DNA of 41,011 nt from DASSKK01 sp035690495 (lineage in GTDB: Bacteria > Actinomycetota > Actinomycetes > Propionibacteriales > Nocardioidaceae), in NCBI GenBank assembly GCA_035690495.1, contig DASSKK010000036.1, positions 1 to 41,011 on the forward strand, in the 5' to 3' direction. The position numbers and the translations under genes are program-made. This document shows, piece after piece, positions 15,093 to 23,747 of the stretch. The notes under the pieces are model-generated. The model made no database searches. It was not told the DNA's origin and worked only from the letters and a program-made list of their open reading frames with translations. Positions within the stretch are counted from its first letter, which is position 1, and every line of letters starts with the position of its first letter.

Positions 15093-16037
15093 TCATACTT
15101 CTCCCTCGACGAGCGCGGACGTCGGTTCGTTGGCGGGCATCCGGACCTTGCGGAACCGCCGCTTTCGCAACGTCGGGTTCACGGTCTCGTTCAGTCCCTC
15201 GCCGACCAGGGTCAGCCCGGTCACCAGCAGGACGATCGCGAGGCCGGGGAACAGGGTCGTCCACCAGATGCCCGACTGGGCGTCGTCGAGAGCGCGGGAC
15301 AGGTCGTAGCCCCACTCGGCGGCATCGGTCGGCTGGATGCCGAGCCCGATGAATCCCAGGGCCGCCAGCGTGCTGATCGCGTCTGCGGCGTTCAGCGTGC
15401 CGATCACCGGCACCGACTGGATCACGTTGCCGAACAGGTAGCGGCCCATGATCGTGCCGTTCCGAGCCCCGATCGCTCTCGCCGCTTCGACGTAGGTCGC
15501 CTCGCGTGCGCTGGCCGTCGTACTTCTCACCACGCGGAAGTACTGCGGGATGTAGATCGCCGTGAGCGCCAGCGCGGCCGCGAACGTGCCGCCGCCCAGC
15601 GGTCCGCGCAGCAGGAACGCGAACACGATCGCCAGCAGCAGCGACGGGAACGAGTAGAGCACGTCCATGACGAAGACCATCAGCCGGTCGGCCCAACCGC
15701 CGAGGAACCCGGACAGCAGCCCGAGCGGCATCCCGACGCTCACCGCGAACAGCACCGAGAGCACTACCACGGTGACCTCGGTGCGGGCGCCCCAGATCAC
15801 CCGGGAGAGGATGTCGAAGAACTGGTCGTTGGTTCCCAGCGGGTGCGCCGCGGACGGCGGGCCCATCTTCGGGAAGCGCATCCCGTCGCTGCTGTTCTGC
15901 GCGAAGCCGTACGGAGCGATCCAGGGCGCGAAGATCGCCATGATCACGAACGCCGCGGTGATGATCAGCCCGGCGAGCAGGATCCAGCGGGCCATTCCGC
16001 TGGTGTTGCGGATCGGCGAGGTCAGGGTCTTGAACAT
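15093..16037 (-). CDS. Peptide ABC transporter permease (DppC/OppC-like)
   Basis: This is a membrane subunit of the peptide importer, 314 aa. The first helix (ILLAGLIITAAFVIMAIFAP) is followed by the OppC_N-type external segment with HPLGTNDQFFDILSRVIWGART. The BPD_transp_1 domain has about five further helices. The EAA loop, which contacts the ATPases, is EATYVEAARAIGARNGTIMG. The C-terminus is an Arg/Lys-rich cytoplasmic tail. It starts 10 nt after the DppB-like gene. The downstream gap to the ATPases holds a repeat element. Confidence 0.93.
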   Translation of the reverse strand: MFKTLTSPIRNTSGMARWILLAGLIITAAFVIMAIFAPWIAPYGFAQNSSDGMRFPKMGPPSAAHPLGTNDQFFDILSRVIWGARTEVTVVVLSVLFAVSVGMPLGLLSGFLGGWADRLMVFVMDVLYSFPSLLLAIVFAFLLRGPLGGGTFAAALALTAIYIPQYFRVVRSTTASAREATYVEAARAIGARNGTIMGRYLFGNVIQSVPVIGTLNAADAISTLAALGFIGLGIQPTDAAEWGYDLSRALDDAQSGIWWTTLFPGLAIVLLVTGLTLVGEGLNETVNPTLRKRRFRKVRMPANEPTSALVEGEV

Positions 16038-16047
16038 CGCAGCCCCC

Positions 16048-17070
16048 TCAGTACCGCACGCGCGGGTCGATGACGGCGTTGAGGATGTCGATGAACACGC
16101 TGACGATCACCACGACGATCGCGAAGAACGTCACCAGCCCCTGGACCGCGGAGTAGTCGCGGGCGACGAGGTACTTGACCAGCTGGTTGCCCAGACCGGG
16201 CCAGTTGAAGGTGCGCTCGGTGAGCACGGCGCCGGACATGGTCAGCGCCACCTGGAGGCCGATGATCGTGATCACCGGCACCAGCGCGTTGCGGAAGGCG
16301 TGGCGCCTGATCACGTGTCGCTCGGCGATCCCGCGGGCTCTGGCGGCCTCCACGTAGTCGCCCTGCAGACTATGCAGCAGGTTGACCCGCACCAGCCGGA
16401 TGAACACCCCCGAGAGCAGCAGCCCCAGCGTGAGGCACGGCAGCACGTGGTGCTGCAAGACATCCCAGAAGGCATCCGCATTGCCGGACAGGGCCGCGTC
16501 GACGAGCAGGATGTGCGTGACCGGGTGCACCTCGAACTTCGTCACCGGGCTGGCGATGTCGTAGGTGGGCCAGCCGGTCGGCGCGATCAGGATCACCGCG
16601 AGCAGCCCGGTCCAGAAGATCGGGGCCGCGTAGCTCACCACGCCGAAGACCCGGATCACCGCGTCCGCTGCGGTGTCCCGGTAGCGGCCCGCGAGCAGGC
16701 CCAGCGGGATCCCGAACACCAGCGCGAACAGGAAGGCGCCCAACGTCAGCGTCAGGGTGGCGCCGCCGTTGTCGCGGATCACGTCGATGATCGGCCGGTT
16801 GTCGCTGATGGTCTGACCGAAGTTGAAGGTCGCGACGTCCTTGATGTAGTCCCAGTACTGCACGATCAGTGGCCGGTCGAGGCCGAGGGAGTGCCGGCGC
16901 GAGGCCAGCGCCGCAGCGTCGAGCTTGCCGCCCACGGCGGCCGAGACGGGGTCGCCGGGCGCCACGCGCAACAGCAGGAAGACAATGGTCAGTGCCAGCC
17001 AGATCATCGGGATCACCAGCAGGATCCGCTGGACGATGTAGCGGGGCAGCGAACCCCTGTCCGCACTCAT
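16048..17070 (-). CDS. Peptide ABC transporter permease (DppB/OppB-like)
   Basis: This is the partner permease, 340 aa. It begins LPRYIVQRILLVIPMIWLALT, the classic OppB N-terminal helix, followed by the motif RVAPGDPV and an external domain. Six helices are expected. The EAA loop is DYVEAARARGIAERHVI, and the protein ends ILNAVIDPRVRY, the standard DppB C-terminus. It lies 97 bp downstream of the binding-protein gene, with a strong hairpin between them. It is followed by the DppC-like gene after 10 nt. Confidence 0.94.
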   Translation of the reverse strand: MSADRGSLPRYIVQRILLVIPMIWLALTIVFLLLRVAPGDPVSAAVGGKLDAAALASRRHSLGLDRPLIVQYWDYIKDVATFNFGQTISDNRPIIDVIRDNGGATLTLTLGAFLFALVFGIPLGLLAGRYRDTAADAVIRVFGVVSYAAPIFWTGLLAVILIAPTGWPTYDIASPVTKFEVHPVTHILLVDAALSGNADAFWDVLQHHVLPCLTLGLLLSGVFIRLVRVNLLHSLQGDYVEAARARGIAERHVIRRHAFRNALVPVITIIGLQVALTMSGAVLTERTFNWPGLGNQLVKYLVARDYSAVQGLVTFFAIVVVIVSVFIDILNAVIDPRVRY

Positions 17071-17122
17071 GCAGTCCCTCTCCGAGCATCAGGTCACCCG
17101 ACGCGCGATGTCCGCGCACGCC

Positions 17123-17159
17123 ACGGGGGAGGATACGCACCCGGCGCATCCTCCCCCGT
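17123..17159 (-). terminator. Strong intra-operon hairpin (attenuator or RNA stabiliser)
   Basis: Arms acgggggaggat (17123-17134) and atcctcccccgt (17148-17159) pair perfectly over 12 bp. After one mismatch CGC/GCG adds 3 bp, leaving a 5-nt loop. It lies just after the binding-protein stop and before the permeases. No U-tract follows, so it may be a partial terminator or a 3' stabiliser that lets binding protein be made in excess. Confidence 0.7.
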
Positions 17160-17167
17160 CTCGCGTG

Positions 17168-18793
17168 TCAGCCGTTCTTGCTGATCGTCCAGATCCGGAA
17201 GATGTACGTCGGGTCGAGGGTCTGCTCGACACCGCTCATGTCCTTGCCGGCGACGGCCACGTTCTGGCCGTTCCAGGACGGGATCAGCGGCACGTCCTCG
17301 GCGACGATCTTCTGCAGCTGCTCGATGATCTTCTCCCTGGCCGCCTTGTCGGTCTCGCCGAGCTCCTTGTCGAGGAGCTTGTTCACCGTCGGGTTCGAGT
17401 AGTTGTTGCCGTAGAACCCGCCGTCCCGGAGGAACGGCGACAGGTAGTTGTCGGCGTCCAGGAAGTCGGGGTACCAGCCGAGGATGTACAGGTCGTAGGC
17501 GCCCTTCTTGTAGAGCGTCTGGTACTGCTCCCACTCGGCGTCCTGGACCTGCGCCTTGAACAGGCCGGTGTCGTTCAGCTGGCCCGCGAGCTCGTTGGCC
17601 TCGTCGACCGTGTTCGGCCCGTAGTGGGTGGGTGTGTAGCCGAGCGTGATCGAGATCGGCGTCTTGATGTGGGCATCCTTCAGCAGCTGCTTGGCCGCGG
17701 CCACGTCCGGCTGAGCGCCGTACTTGGTCTTGAACGCCGGGATGTGCCCGCTGAACCCGGGCGGGACGATCGAGTAGGTGGGCTTGACCGTGCCGTCGTA
17801 GGCGTTCTTGGCGATCGCGTCCCGGTCGATGATGTTGGCCACGGCCTGCCGGATCGCCTTCTGCTTGCCGACCTTGGTGCCGAACTGCCACACCCAGTAG
17901 CGGAACTCAGAGCCCTGGCCGCGATCGACGCTGACGTTGTCGTTCTTCTCCAGATCGGCCAGGTCGGTCGGGCTCAGCGTGCGCCAGGCGATGTCGATCT
18001 GGCCGCTGTCGATGGCGGTCTTCAGCGGGGCGGGGTCGCTGAAGTACTGCACGAAGACCTGCTTGGTCTTCGGCGTGCGCGGGCCGCTGTAGTTCGGGTT
18101 GGCGGTGAGCACGGCCTGCTCACCGGCCTTGTACTGGGCCAGCTTGTAGGGCCCCGAGCCGATCACCTTGCTGTCGGCGAGCAGCTTGTCGGCCGGGAAC
18201 ACGTCCTCGTCGACGATCGAGGACGTCGCCGAGGTGAGGATCTTCATGAAGGTGGTGTCCGGCTTGTTGAGGTGGAAGATCACCGTGGTGTCGTCCGGCG
18301 TCTCGATGGCGCCGTCGCCCAGCTTGGGGTGGTTGGCGTCCGAGCTGTCGGTGATCGACCCGAGCAGCACCGAGGATCCGTTGGGGTCGGCGATCTCGAT
18401 GTTGCGCTGGAAGGAGTACTTCACGTCGGAGGAGGTCAGCTTGTCGCCGTTGGAGAACTTCAGCCCCGGGCGCAGCTTGCAGGTGATCGTCTGCGGGTCG
18501 TCGTAGCTGCACGACTTGGCCGCATCCGGGACCGGCTCGCTCTGTCCGGCCGGGACCCTCATCAGCTGCTCGAAGATGTTGTACTGCATCTCCCACGAGC
18601 CGAAGTCGTAGGATCCCGCGGGGTCCATGGCGGTCACTGTCTCGGTCGTGCCCAGGATCCAGCTCTGGTCCGACGCTCCCCCGCCGTTGTCACCGGTTCC
18701 CCCGTTCCCACCGCCCGAACCGCCGCAGGCGGCCAAGGTACCCACCATGGCCACGGCGCTGAAGGCGGCGAGAAGTCCTCGTCTGCGGTTCAA
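17168..18793 (-). CDS. Peptide ABC transporter substrate-binding lipoprotein (SBP family 5)
   Basis: This extracytoplasmic binding protein delivers peptides to the DppBC-like permease. It is 541 aa. The signal peptide has lipobox GTLAAC with Cys23 lipidated, followed by a Gly/Asn-rich linker. The SBP_bac_5 domain is recognisable by YDFGSWEMQYNIFEQLMRV, RPGLKFSNGDKLTSSDVKYS, VIGSGPYKLAQYKAGE and the C-terminal QKIVAEDVPLIPSWNGQN. The start is TTG at 18793 with GAGAGGTG 5-6 nt upstream; no better ATG fits. It is the first gene of the five-gene importer operon and is separated from the permeases by a strong hairpin. Confidence 0.94.
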   Translation of the reverse strand: MNRRRGLLAAFSAVAMVGTLAACGGSGGGNGGTGDNGGGASDQSWILGTTETVTAMDPAGSYDFGSWEMQYNIFEQLMRVPAGQSEPVPDAAKSCSYDDPQTITCKLRPGLKFSNGDKLTSSDVKYSFQRNIEIADPNGSSVLLGSITDSSDANHPKLGDGAIETPDDTTVIFHLNKPDTTFMKILTSATSSIVDEDVFPADKLLADSKVIGSGPYKLAQYKAGEQAVLTANPNYSGPRTPKTKQVFVQYFSDPAPLKTAIDSGQIDIAWRTLSPTDLADLEKNDNVSVDRGQGSEFRYWVWQFGTKVGKQKAIRQAVANIIDRDAIAKNAYDGTVKPTYSIVPPGFSGHIPAFKTKYGAQPDVAAAKQLLKDAHIKTPISITLGYTPTHYGPNTVDEANELAGQLNDTGLFKAQVQDAEWEQYQTLYKKGAYDLYILGWYPDFLDADNYLSPFLRDGGFYGNNYSNPTVNKLLDKELGETDKAAREKIIEQLQKIVAEDVPLIPSWNGQNVAVAGKDMSGVEQTLDPTYIFRIWTISKNG

Positions 18794-18814
18794 GATGCAC
18801 CTCTCGCTCTCCGT

Positions 18815-18833
18815 CTCCCGCCGGTTGCGGGAG
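18815..18833 (-). other. Leader hairpin of the peptide-transport operon
   Basis: ctcccg (18815-18820) and cgggag (18828-18833) form a 6-bp GC-rich stem with a 7-nt loop in the predicted 5' untranslated region, 22 nt before the TTG start. It may tune translation; no known riboswitch is recognised. Confidence 0.35.
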
Positions 18834-18844
18834 CAGTTCGAGAG

Positions 18845-18874
18845 ACCCTATCGTTCTCCGCTGCGGCGTCGCCA
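18845..18874 (-). promoter_or_regulatory. Possible promoter of the peptide-transport operon
   Basis: On the minus strand TGGCGA (18874-18869) and TAGGGT (18850-18845) are separated by 18 bp. The -35 matches TTGACA at only 3 of 6 positions; the -10 is good. The resulting leader of about 45 nt would include the hairpin and the Shine-Dalgarno sequence. Confidence 0.35.
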
Positions 18875-18931
18875 CTGCTCCTCGGCCGCTACGGGGTCGC
18901 GATCTGGCAACGATTCCCGCCGGGCGACCTC

Positions 18932-21900
18932 TCAGTCTCCGGGCTCGTAGGCGAGGTTCGCCGCCAGCCAGCGCTCCGTCTCGGCGAGGTCCATCTGCTT
19001 GCGCTCTGCGTAGTCCTCCACCTGATCGCGAGCCAGCCGCCCGACGACGAAGTACTGGGACTGCGGGTGCGAGAAGTACCAGCCGCTGACCGACGATCCC
19101 GGCCACATCGCCATCGAGTCGGTGAGCTCGATGCCGGTGTTCGCCTCGACGTCGAGCAGCTGCCACAGCTTCTGCTTCTCGGTGTGGTCCGGGCAGGCCG
19201 GATAGCCCGGAGCCGGGCGGATCCCGACGTAGCGCTCGGCGAGCAGGTCGTCGTTGGCCAGTCGCTCGTCGGCACCGTACCCCCAGAACTCCGTGCGCAC
19301 CCGTTCGTGCATCCGCTCGGCGAGCGCTTCGGCCAGCCGGTCGGCGATCGACTCCAGCAGGATCGCGCTGTAGTCGTCCAGTCCCGCCTTGAACTCGGCG
19401 ATCTTCTCCTGGCTGCCCAGGCCGGCGGTGACCGCGAACGCGCCCACGTAGTCCCGCAGCGCGCTCTCGGCCGGCGCCACGAAGTCGGCGAGCGCGCGGT
19501 TAGGCACGCCCGGGCGGTGTTCGCCCTGCTGGCGCAGCGTGCACAGTGTGGTGAGCGTCTCGGTGCGCGACTCGTCCCGGTAGACGGCGATGTCGTCGGC
19601 GCCGACGCGGTTGGCCGGGAACAGCCCGATCACTGCCTTGGCGCGCAGCCAGCGCTCCCCGACGACGCGGTCCAGCATCGCTTGCGCGTCGTCGAACAGA
19701 CGGCGCGCGGCTTCCCCTTGCCCGGGATGGTGCAAGATGTCGGGGAACTTCCCCTTCATCTCCCAGGCGTTGAAGAAGGGCTGCCAGTCGATGTATCGGC
19801 GCAGCTCCTCGAGCGGATAGTCCGCGAACGTCTTGACGAAGTGCGGGTCGGCGTCGCTGGCGCGCTCGCCGGGACGGTGCGACCACACGTCACGGGCCTG
19901 CTGTGCCAGGACGCGGGGCCGTGGCGGGATGTAGCCGTCCCACTCCACCACGGTGCGGTTCGCGCGCGCCTGGTCGACGGTGAGCATCGGTCGTTCGTTG
20001 AGCTTCGCCGCGTGCCTCTCCCGGAGCGCGTCGTAGTCGGCCTTCACCTCGGCGAGCAGGTCGGCCCGCCGGCCCTCGGAGAGCAGCGCCGAGGCGGTGG
20101 GCACCGAGCGGGAGGCGTCCTTCACCCACACCACCGGGCCGTGGTAGGCGGGATCGATCTTCACCGCGGTGTGCGCCCGCGAGGTGGTGGCGCCCCCGAT
20201 CAGCAGCGGCAGATCGAATCCCTGCCGCTCCAGCTCGGCTGCGAAGCCGACCATCTCGTCCAGGGACGGGGTGATCAGCCCCGACAGGCCGATCAGGTCC
20301 GCATCGACCTCACGCGCGGTGTCGATGATCTTCTGCGCGGGCACCATCACCCCGAGGTCGACCACCTCGTAGTTGTTGCATCCGAGGACGACGCCGACGA
20401 TGTTCTTGCCTATGTCGTGCACGTCCCCCTTGACCGTGGCCATCACGATCGTGCCCTTCTTGGTCGGGGCGGAGGAAGGAGATGAAGGATCCCCTTCGCT
20501 CTGTTTTTCGCGTTCGATGAACGGAATCAGGTAGGCGACGGCCTTCTTCATCACGCGCGCCGACTTCACGACCTGCGGCAGGAACATCCTGCCCGCGCCG
20601 AACAGGTCGCCGACCACCCCCATGCCGTCCATCAGGGGCCCCTCGATCACCTCGATGGTGCGCCGGCCGGCACCGGTGACCTGCGCGCGGATCTCCTCGG
20701 CGTCCTGCTCTGCGAACTCGTCGAGGCCATTGACGAGCGCATGGGTGATCCGCTCCTCGACGGGGAGCTGCCGCCATGTCTCGTCGGCCTCGCCTCTGGC
20801 GGACCCGGTCGCGGTCCCGGCGAACCTGGGGGCGAGCTCGAGCAACCGGTCGGTCGCGTCGGCGCGCCGGTTGAGCACGACGTCCTCGACGGCCTCACGC
20901 AGCTCCGGGTCGATCTGGTCGTAGACGCCGAGCGCGCCGGCGTTGACGATCCCCATGTCCATGCCGGCGGCGATCGCATGGAACAAGAAGACCGCGTGGA
21001 TCGCCTCACGGACCGGGTTGTTGCCACGGAAGGAGAACGACACGTTCGAGACTCCGCCCGAGACGAGCACCCCCGGGAGGTTCTGCTTGATCCACCGGGT
21101 GGCCTCGATGTAGTCCACACCGTAGTTCGAGTGCTCCTCGATCCCGGTGCCGATCGCGAAGATGTTCGGGTCGAAGACGATGTCGTGCGGGTCGAAGCCG
21201 ACCTCCTCGACGAGAAGGCGGTACGCCCGGTCGCAGACCGCCTCGCGCCGCTGGACGCTGTCTGCCTGCCCGTCCTCGTCGAAGGCCATCACCACCACGG
21301 CAGCGCCGTACCTGCGACACAGCCGAGCCTGCGCGAGGAACTTCTGCTCGCCCTCCTTGAGGGAGATGGAGTTCACGATCGACTTTCCCTGCACGCACTT
21401 GAGACCTGCCTCGATGACCTCCCACTTGGAGGAGTCGATCATCAGCGGGACCCGGCAGATGTCGGGTTCGCTGGCGACCAGCTTGACGAACCGGTCCATC
21501 GCGGCGACGCCGTCGATCATCCCCTCGTCCATGTTGATGTCGATCAGCTGCGCGCCCGCCTCGACCTGCTGGCGCGCGACCGTGAGCGCGCTCGGGTAGT
21601 CGCCGTCCTTGATCAGTCGCCGGAACCGGGCCGATCCGGTGATGTTGGTCCGCTCGCCCACGTTGACGAACAGCGACTCCTCGGTGATCGTCAACGGCTC
21701 GAGGCCGGACAGCCGCATCGCGGGACTGCGCTCGGGTACGCCGCGCGGTGTGCTGCCGGTGATCGCCGCAGCGATCGCGCCGATGTGCTTCGGGGTGGTC
21801 CCGCAGCAGCCGCCCACGATGTTGAGCAGGCCGTCGGCCGCGAAACCGCCGAGCACCTCCGCCATGTGGTCGGGGGTCTCGTCGTACTCGCCGAACGCGT

Positions 21901-22750
21901 TCGGCAGCCCCGCGTTGGGATGGCAGGAGACGAAGCAGTCGGCGAGCCGTGACAGCTCGGCGAGGTAGGGACGCAGATCCGCGGCGCCCAGGGCACAGTT
22001 GAGCCCCACGGCGAGTGGGCGGACGTGGCGCACCGAGTTCCAGAACGCTTCCGTGGTCTGCCCGGACAGGGTGCGTCCGCTCGCGTCGGTGATCGTCCCG
22101 GAGATCATCACCGGCCACCGCCGGCCGTGCTCCTCGAAGAGCCTCTCGAGCGCGAAGATGGCGGCCTTCGCGTTCAGCGTGTCGAAGATCGTCTCGACGA
22201 GGAGCAGGTCGGCGCCGCCGTCGACAAGGCCACGGGCCTGCTCGAGGTAGGCCTCCACCAGGTCGTCGAACCCCACGTTGCGCGCGCCCGGGTCGTTGAC
22301 GTCCGGTGAGATCGACGCCGTTCGGTTGGTCGGTCCCAGCGACCCGGCGACGTACCTCCTCCGCTCGGGAGTGCTGGCCTCACGCGCGGTCTCCGCGGCG
22401 AGCTCGGCGGCGGCCCGGTTGATCCGGTAGCAGTCGTCCTCGAGGCCGTAGTCGCGCTGCGAGATCCGTGAGGCGGTGAACGTGTCCGTGGTGATGATGT
22501 CCGCACCGGCGTCCAGGTAGGTGCGATGAATGTCGCGGATCACGTCCGGCCGGGTCAGTGCGAGCACGTCCGCGTCGCCCTGGAGCTCGTGCGTATGGTC
22601 GGCGAACACCTGCCCGTGGTAGTCGGTGGCGGCGAGCCCGTGCCCCTGGATCAACGTCCCCATGGCGCCGTCCAGCACCAGGATCCGCTCGTGCAGGGCC
22701 CGGGCGATCTCCTCGGTCAGATCGGGACCGACCCGTGGGGTGTCTGGCAC
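18932..22750 (-). CDS. metH: Cobalamin-dependent methionine synthase
   Basis: MetH transfers a methyl group from methyltetrahydrofolate through cobalamin to homocysteine. The protein is 1272 aa, full family length. The homocysteine domain (about 10-330) has zinc Cys252 (NCALG) and Cys315-316 (GGCCGTTPKH). A pterin-binding domain follows (about 360-620), then the cobalamin domain with DVHDIGKN (776-783; His778 is the lower cobalt ligand), then the SAM-dependent activation domain at the C-terminus (RPAPGYPACPDHTEK). The GTG start at 22750 follows CGAGGTACCA, a good Shine-Dalgarno sequence. An in-frame ATG at 22855 would add 35 Arg/Pro-rich residues and is unlikely. No B12 riboswitch fits in the 148-bp divergent gap. 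Confidence 0.96.
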   Translation of the reverse strand: MPDTPRVGPDLTEEIARALHERILVLDGAMGTLIQGHGLAATDYHGQVFADHTHELQGDADVLALTRPDVIRDIHRTYLDAGADIITTDTFTASRISQRDYGLEDDCYRINRAAAELAAETAREASTPERRRYVAGSLGPTNRTASISPDVNDPGARNVGFDDLVEAYLEQARGLVDGGADLLLVETIFDTLNAKAAIFALERLFEEHGRRWPVMISGTITDASGRTLSGQTTEAFWNSVRHVRPLAVGLNCALGAADLRPYLAELSRLADCFVSCHPNAGLPNAFGEYDETPDHMAEVLGGFAADGLLNIVGGCCGTTPKHIGAIAAAITGSTPRGVPERSPAMRLSGLEPLTITEESLFVNVGERTNITGSARFRRLIKDGDYPSALTVARQQVEAGAQLIDINMDEGMIDGVAAMDRFVKLVASEPDICRVPLMIDSSKWEVIEAGLKCVQGKSIVNSISLKEGEQKFLAQARLCRRYGAAVVVMAFDEDGQADSVQRREAVCDRAYRLLVEEVGFDPHDIVFDPNIFAIGTGIEEHSNYGVDYIEATRWIKQNLPGVLVSGGVSNVSFSFRGNNPVREAIHAVFLFHAIAAGMDMGIVNAGALGVYDQIDPELREAVEDVVLNRRADATDRLLELAPRFAGTATGSARGEADETWRQLPVEERITHALVNGLDEFAEQDAEEIRAQVTGAGRRTIEVIEGPLMDGMGVVGDLFGAGRMFLPQVVKSARVMKKAVAYLIPFIEREKQSEGDPSSPSSAPTKKGTIVMATVKGDVHDIGKNIVGVVLGCNNYEVVDLGVMVPAQKIIDTAREVDADLIGLSGLITPSLDEMVGFAAELERQGFDLPLLIGGATTSRAHTAVKIDPAYHGPVVWVKDASRSVPTASALLSEGRRADLLAEVKADYDALRERHAAKLNERPMLTVDQARANRTVVEWDGYIPPRPRVLAQQARDVWSHRPGERASDADPHFVKTFADYPLEELRRYIDWQPFFNAWEMKGKFPDILHHPGQGEAARRLFDDAQAMLDRVVGERWLRAKAVIGLFPANRVGADDIAVYRDESRTETLTTLCTLRQQGEHRPGVPNRALADFVAPAESALRDYVGAFAVTAGLGSQEKIAEFKAGLDDYSAILLESIADRLAEALAERMHERVRTEFWGYGADERLANDDLLAERYVGIRPAPGYPACPDHTEKQKLWQLLDVEANTGIELTDSMAMWPGSSVSGWYFSHPQSQYFVVGRLARDQVEDYAERKQMDLAETERWLAANLAYEPGD

Positions 22751-22886
22751 TGGTACCTCGAACGATCGTTTGGGCAGGGTCGGCGGGCGCGGTGACAGCC
22801 AGCCTAGGGGGACGGCGACGCGGCGTGGCCGCCGGGTCCGGATGCTGACACCCACGTCTCACAGTGTGGGCTGCGGTCGGGAAGGT

Positions 22887-22892
22887 TAGGGT
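22887..22892 (+). promoter_or_regulatory. Predicted leaderless -10 element of the PAC2-family gene
   Basis: TAGGGT is followed by exactly 6 nt and then the GTG start at 22899. No Shine-Dalgarno sequence is present. Confidence 0.55.
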
Positions 22893-22898
22893 GGGCCC

Positions 22899-23747
22899 GT
22901 GATCGAGATCGACGAGGTGCCCGAGTTGCGCTCTCCTGTCCTGATCGCCGCATTCGAGGGCTGGAACGACGCCGCGGACGCGGCCTCGTCGGTGGTCGAT
23001 CACCTCGGGTCCGTGTGGCAGGCCCGGGTGGTGGCGGCCATCGATCCCGAGGAGTTCTACGACTTCCAGGTGAACCGGCCGGTGGTGGGCACCAACGAGG
23101 AGGGCATGCGCCGGGTCACCTGGCCGTCGACCCATCTGTCGGTGTGCTCGCCCCCGGGCGCGCTGCGTGACGTGATCCTGCTGCGCGGCATCGAGCCGAA
23201 CATGCGCTGGCGGCAGTTCTGCGCCGAGCTCATCGCGGCCTCCGAGCAGCTGGGCGCCGAGCTGGTGGTGACGCTGGGAGCGTTGCTGGCCGACACCCCG
23301 CACACCCGTCCCACTCCGGTGACCGGCACGGCGAGCGAGCCCGATCTCGCCGACCGGCTCAAGCTGGAGCAGTCGAACTACGAGGGCCCGACCGGCATCG
23401 TCGGGGTCTTCCAGGACGCCTGCACCCAGCGCGACATGCCGGCCGTGTCGTTCTGGGCCGCGGTGCCGCACTACGTCGCCCAGCCGCCGTGCCCGAAGGC
23501 GACGCTGGCGCTGATCGGGCAGATCGAGGACCTGCTCCAGATCAGCATCCCGCTCGCCGACCTTCCCGAGGAGTCCCGCGCCTGGGAGCGCGGAGTCGAC
23601 GAGCTGGCCGAGGAGGACGAGGAGATCGGCGCGTACGTGCGCGCGCTCGAGGAGAGCCGCGACACCGCGGAGCTGCCCGAGGCCAGCGGCGAGGCGATCG
23701 CCCGGGAGTTCGAGCGCTACCTCAAGCGCCGCCAGTCCGACCAGTAG
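22899..23747 (+). CDS. PAC2 family protein
   Basis: PAC2-fold protein of 282 aa, related to the eukaryotic proteasome assembly chaperone 2 family. The N-terminal core is recognisable by PVLIAAFEGWNDAADAAS and VDHLGSVW. The central region has LLRGIEPNMRWRQFC and VVTLGALLADTPHTRP with YEGPTGIVG. The C-terminal tail (about 205-282) is rich in Glu and Arg and probably helical. Bacterial members occur widely in actinobacteria and their role is not known to me; a proteasome link has been suggested but the gene is 16 kb from the proteasome locus here. The GTG start has a leaderless promoter. Its 3' end overlaps the convergent PrmC-like gene by 26 bp. Confidence 0.88.
   Translation: MIEIDEVPELRSPVLIAAFEGWNDAADAASSVVDHLGSVWQARVVAAIDPEEFYDFQVNRPVVGTNEEGMRRVTWPSTHLSVCSPPGALRDVILLRGIEPNMRWRQFCAELIAASEQLGAELVVTLGALLADTPHTRPTPVTGTASEPDLADRLKLEQSNYEGPTGIVGVFQDACTQRDMPAVSFWAAVPHYVAQPPCPKATLALIGQIEDLLQISIPLADLPEESRAWERGVDELAEEDEEIGAYVRALEESRDTAELPEASGEAIAREFERYLKRRQSDQ

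Noticed and set aside
15001..15100. Short frame starting MNTPRNHSLRDARFARSSGQ between permease and ATPase genes.
   Set aside because: It is a translation of the extragenic repeat element itself (the LRDARFARSSGQ pattern is a known artefact of this repeat), with no other coding evidence.
218..20485. Very long open frames antisense to proteasome, arc/trmI and metH genes (for example plus-strand frames at 218-2185, 4719-7622 and 17069-20485).
   Set aside because: They are composition shadows of about 70% GC genes: biased residues (Arg, Val, Leu, His), no domain, no start signal, and the opposite strands carry well-known proteins.
22751..22898. Possible cobalamin riboswitch upstream of metH.
   Set aside because: The gap is only 148 bp, shared with a divergent gene, and no B12-box-like sequence (GCCACTG) is visible in either direction.
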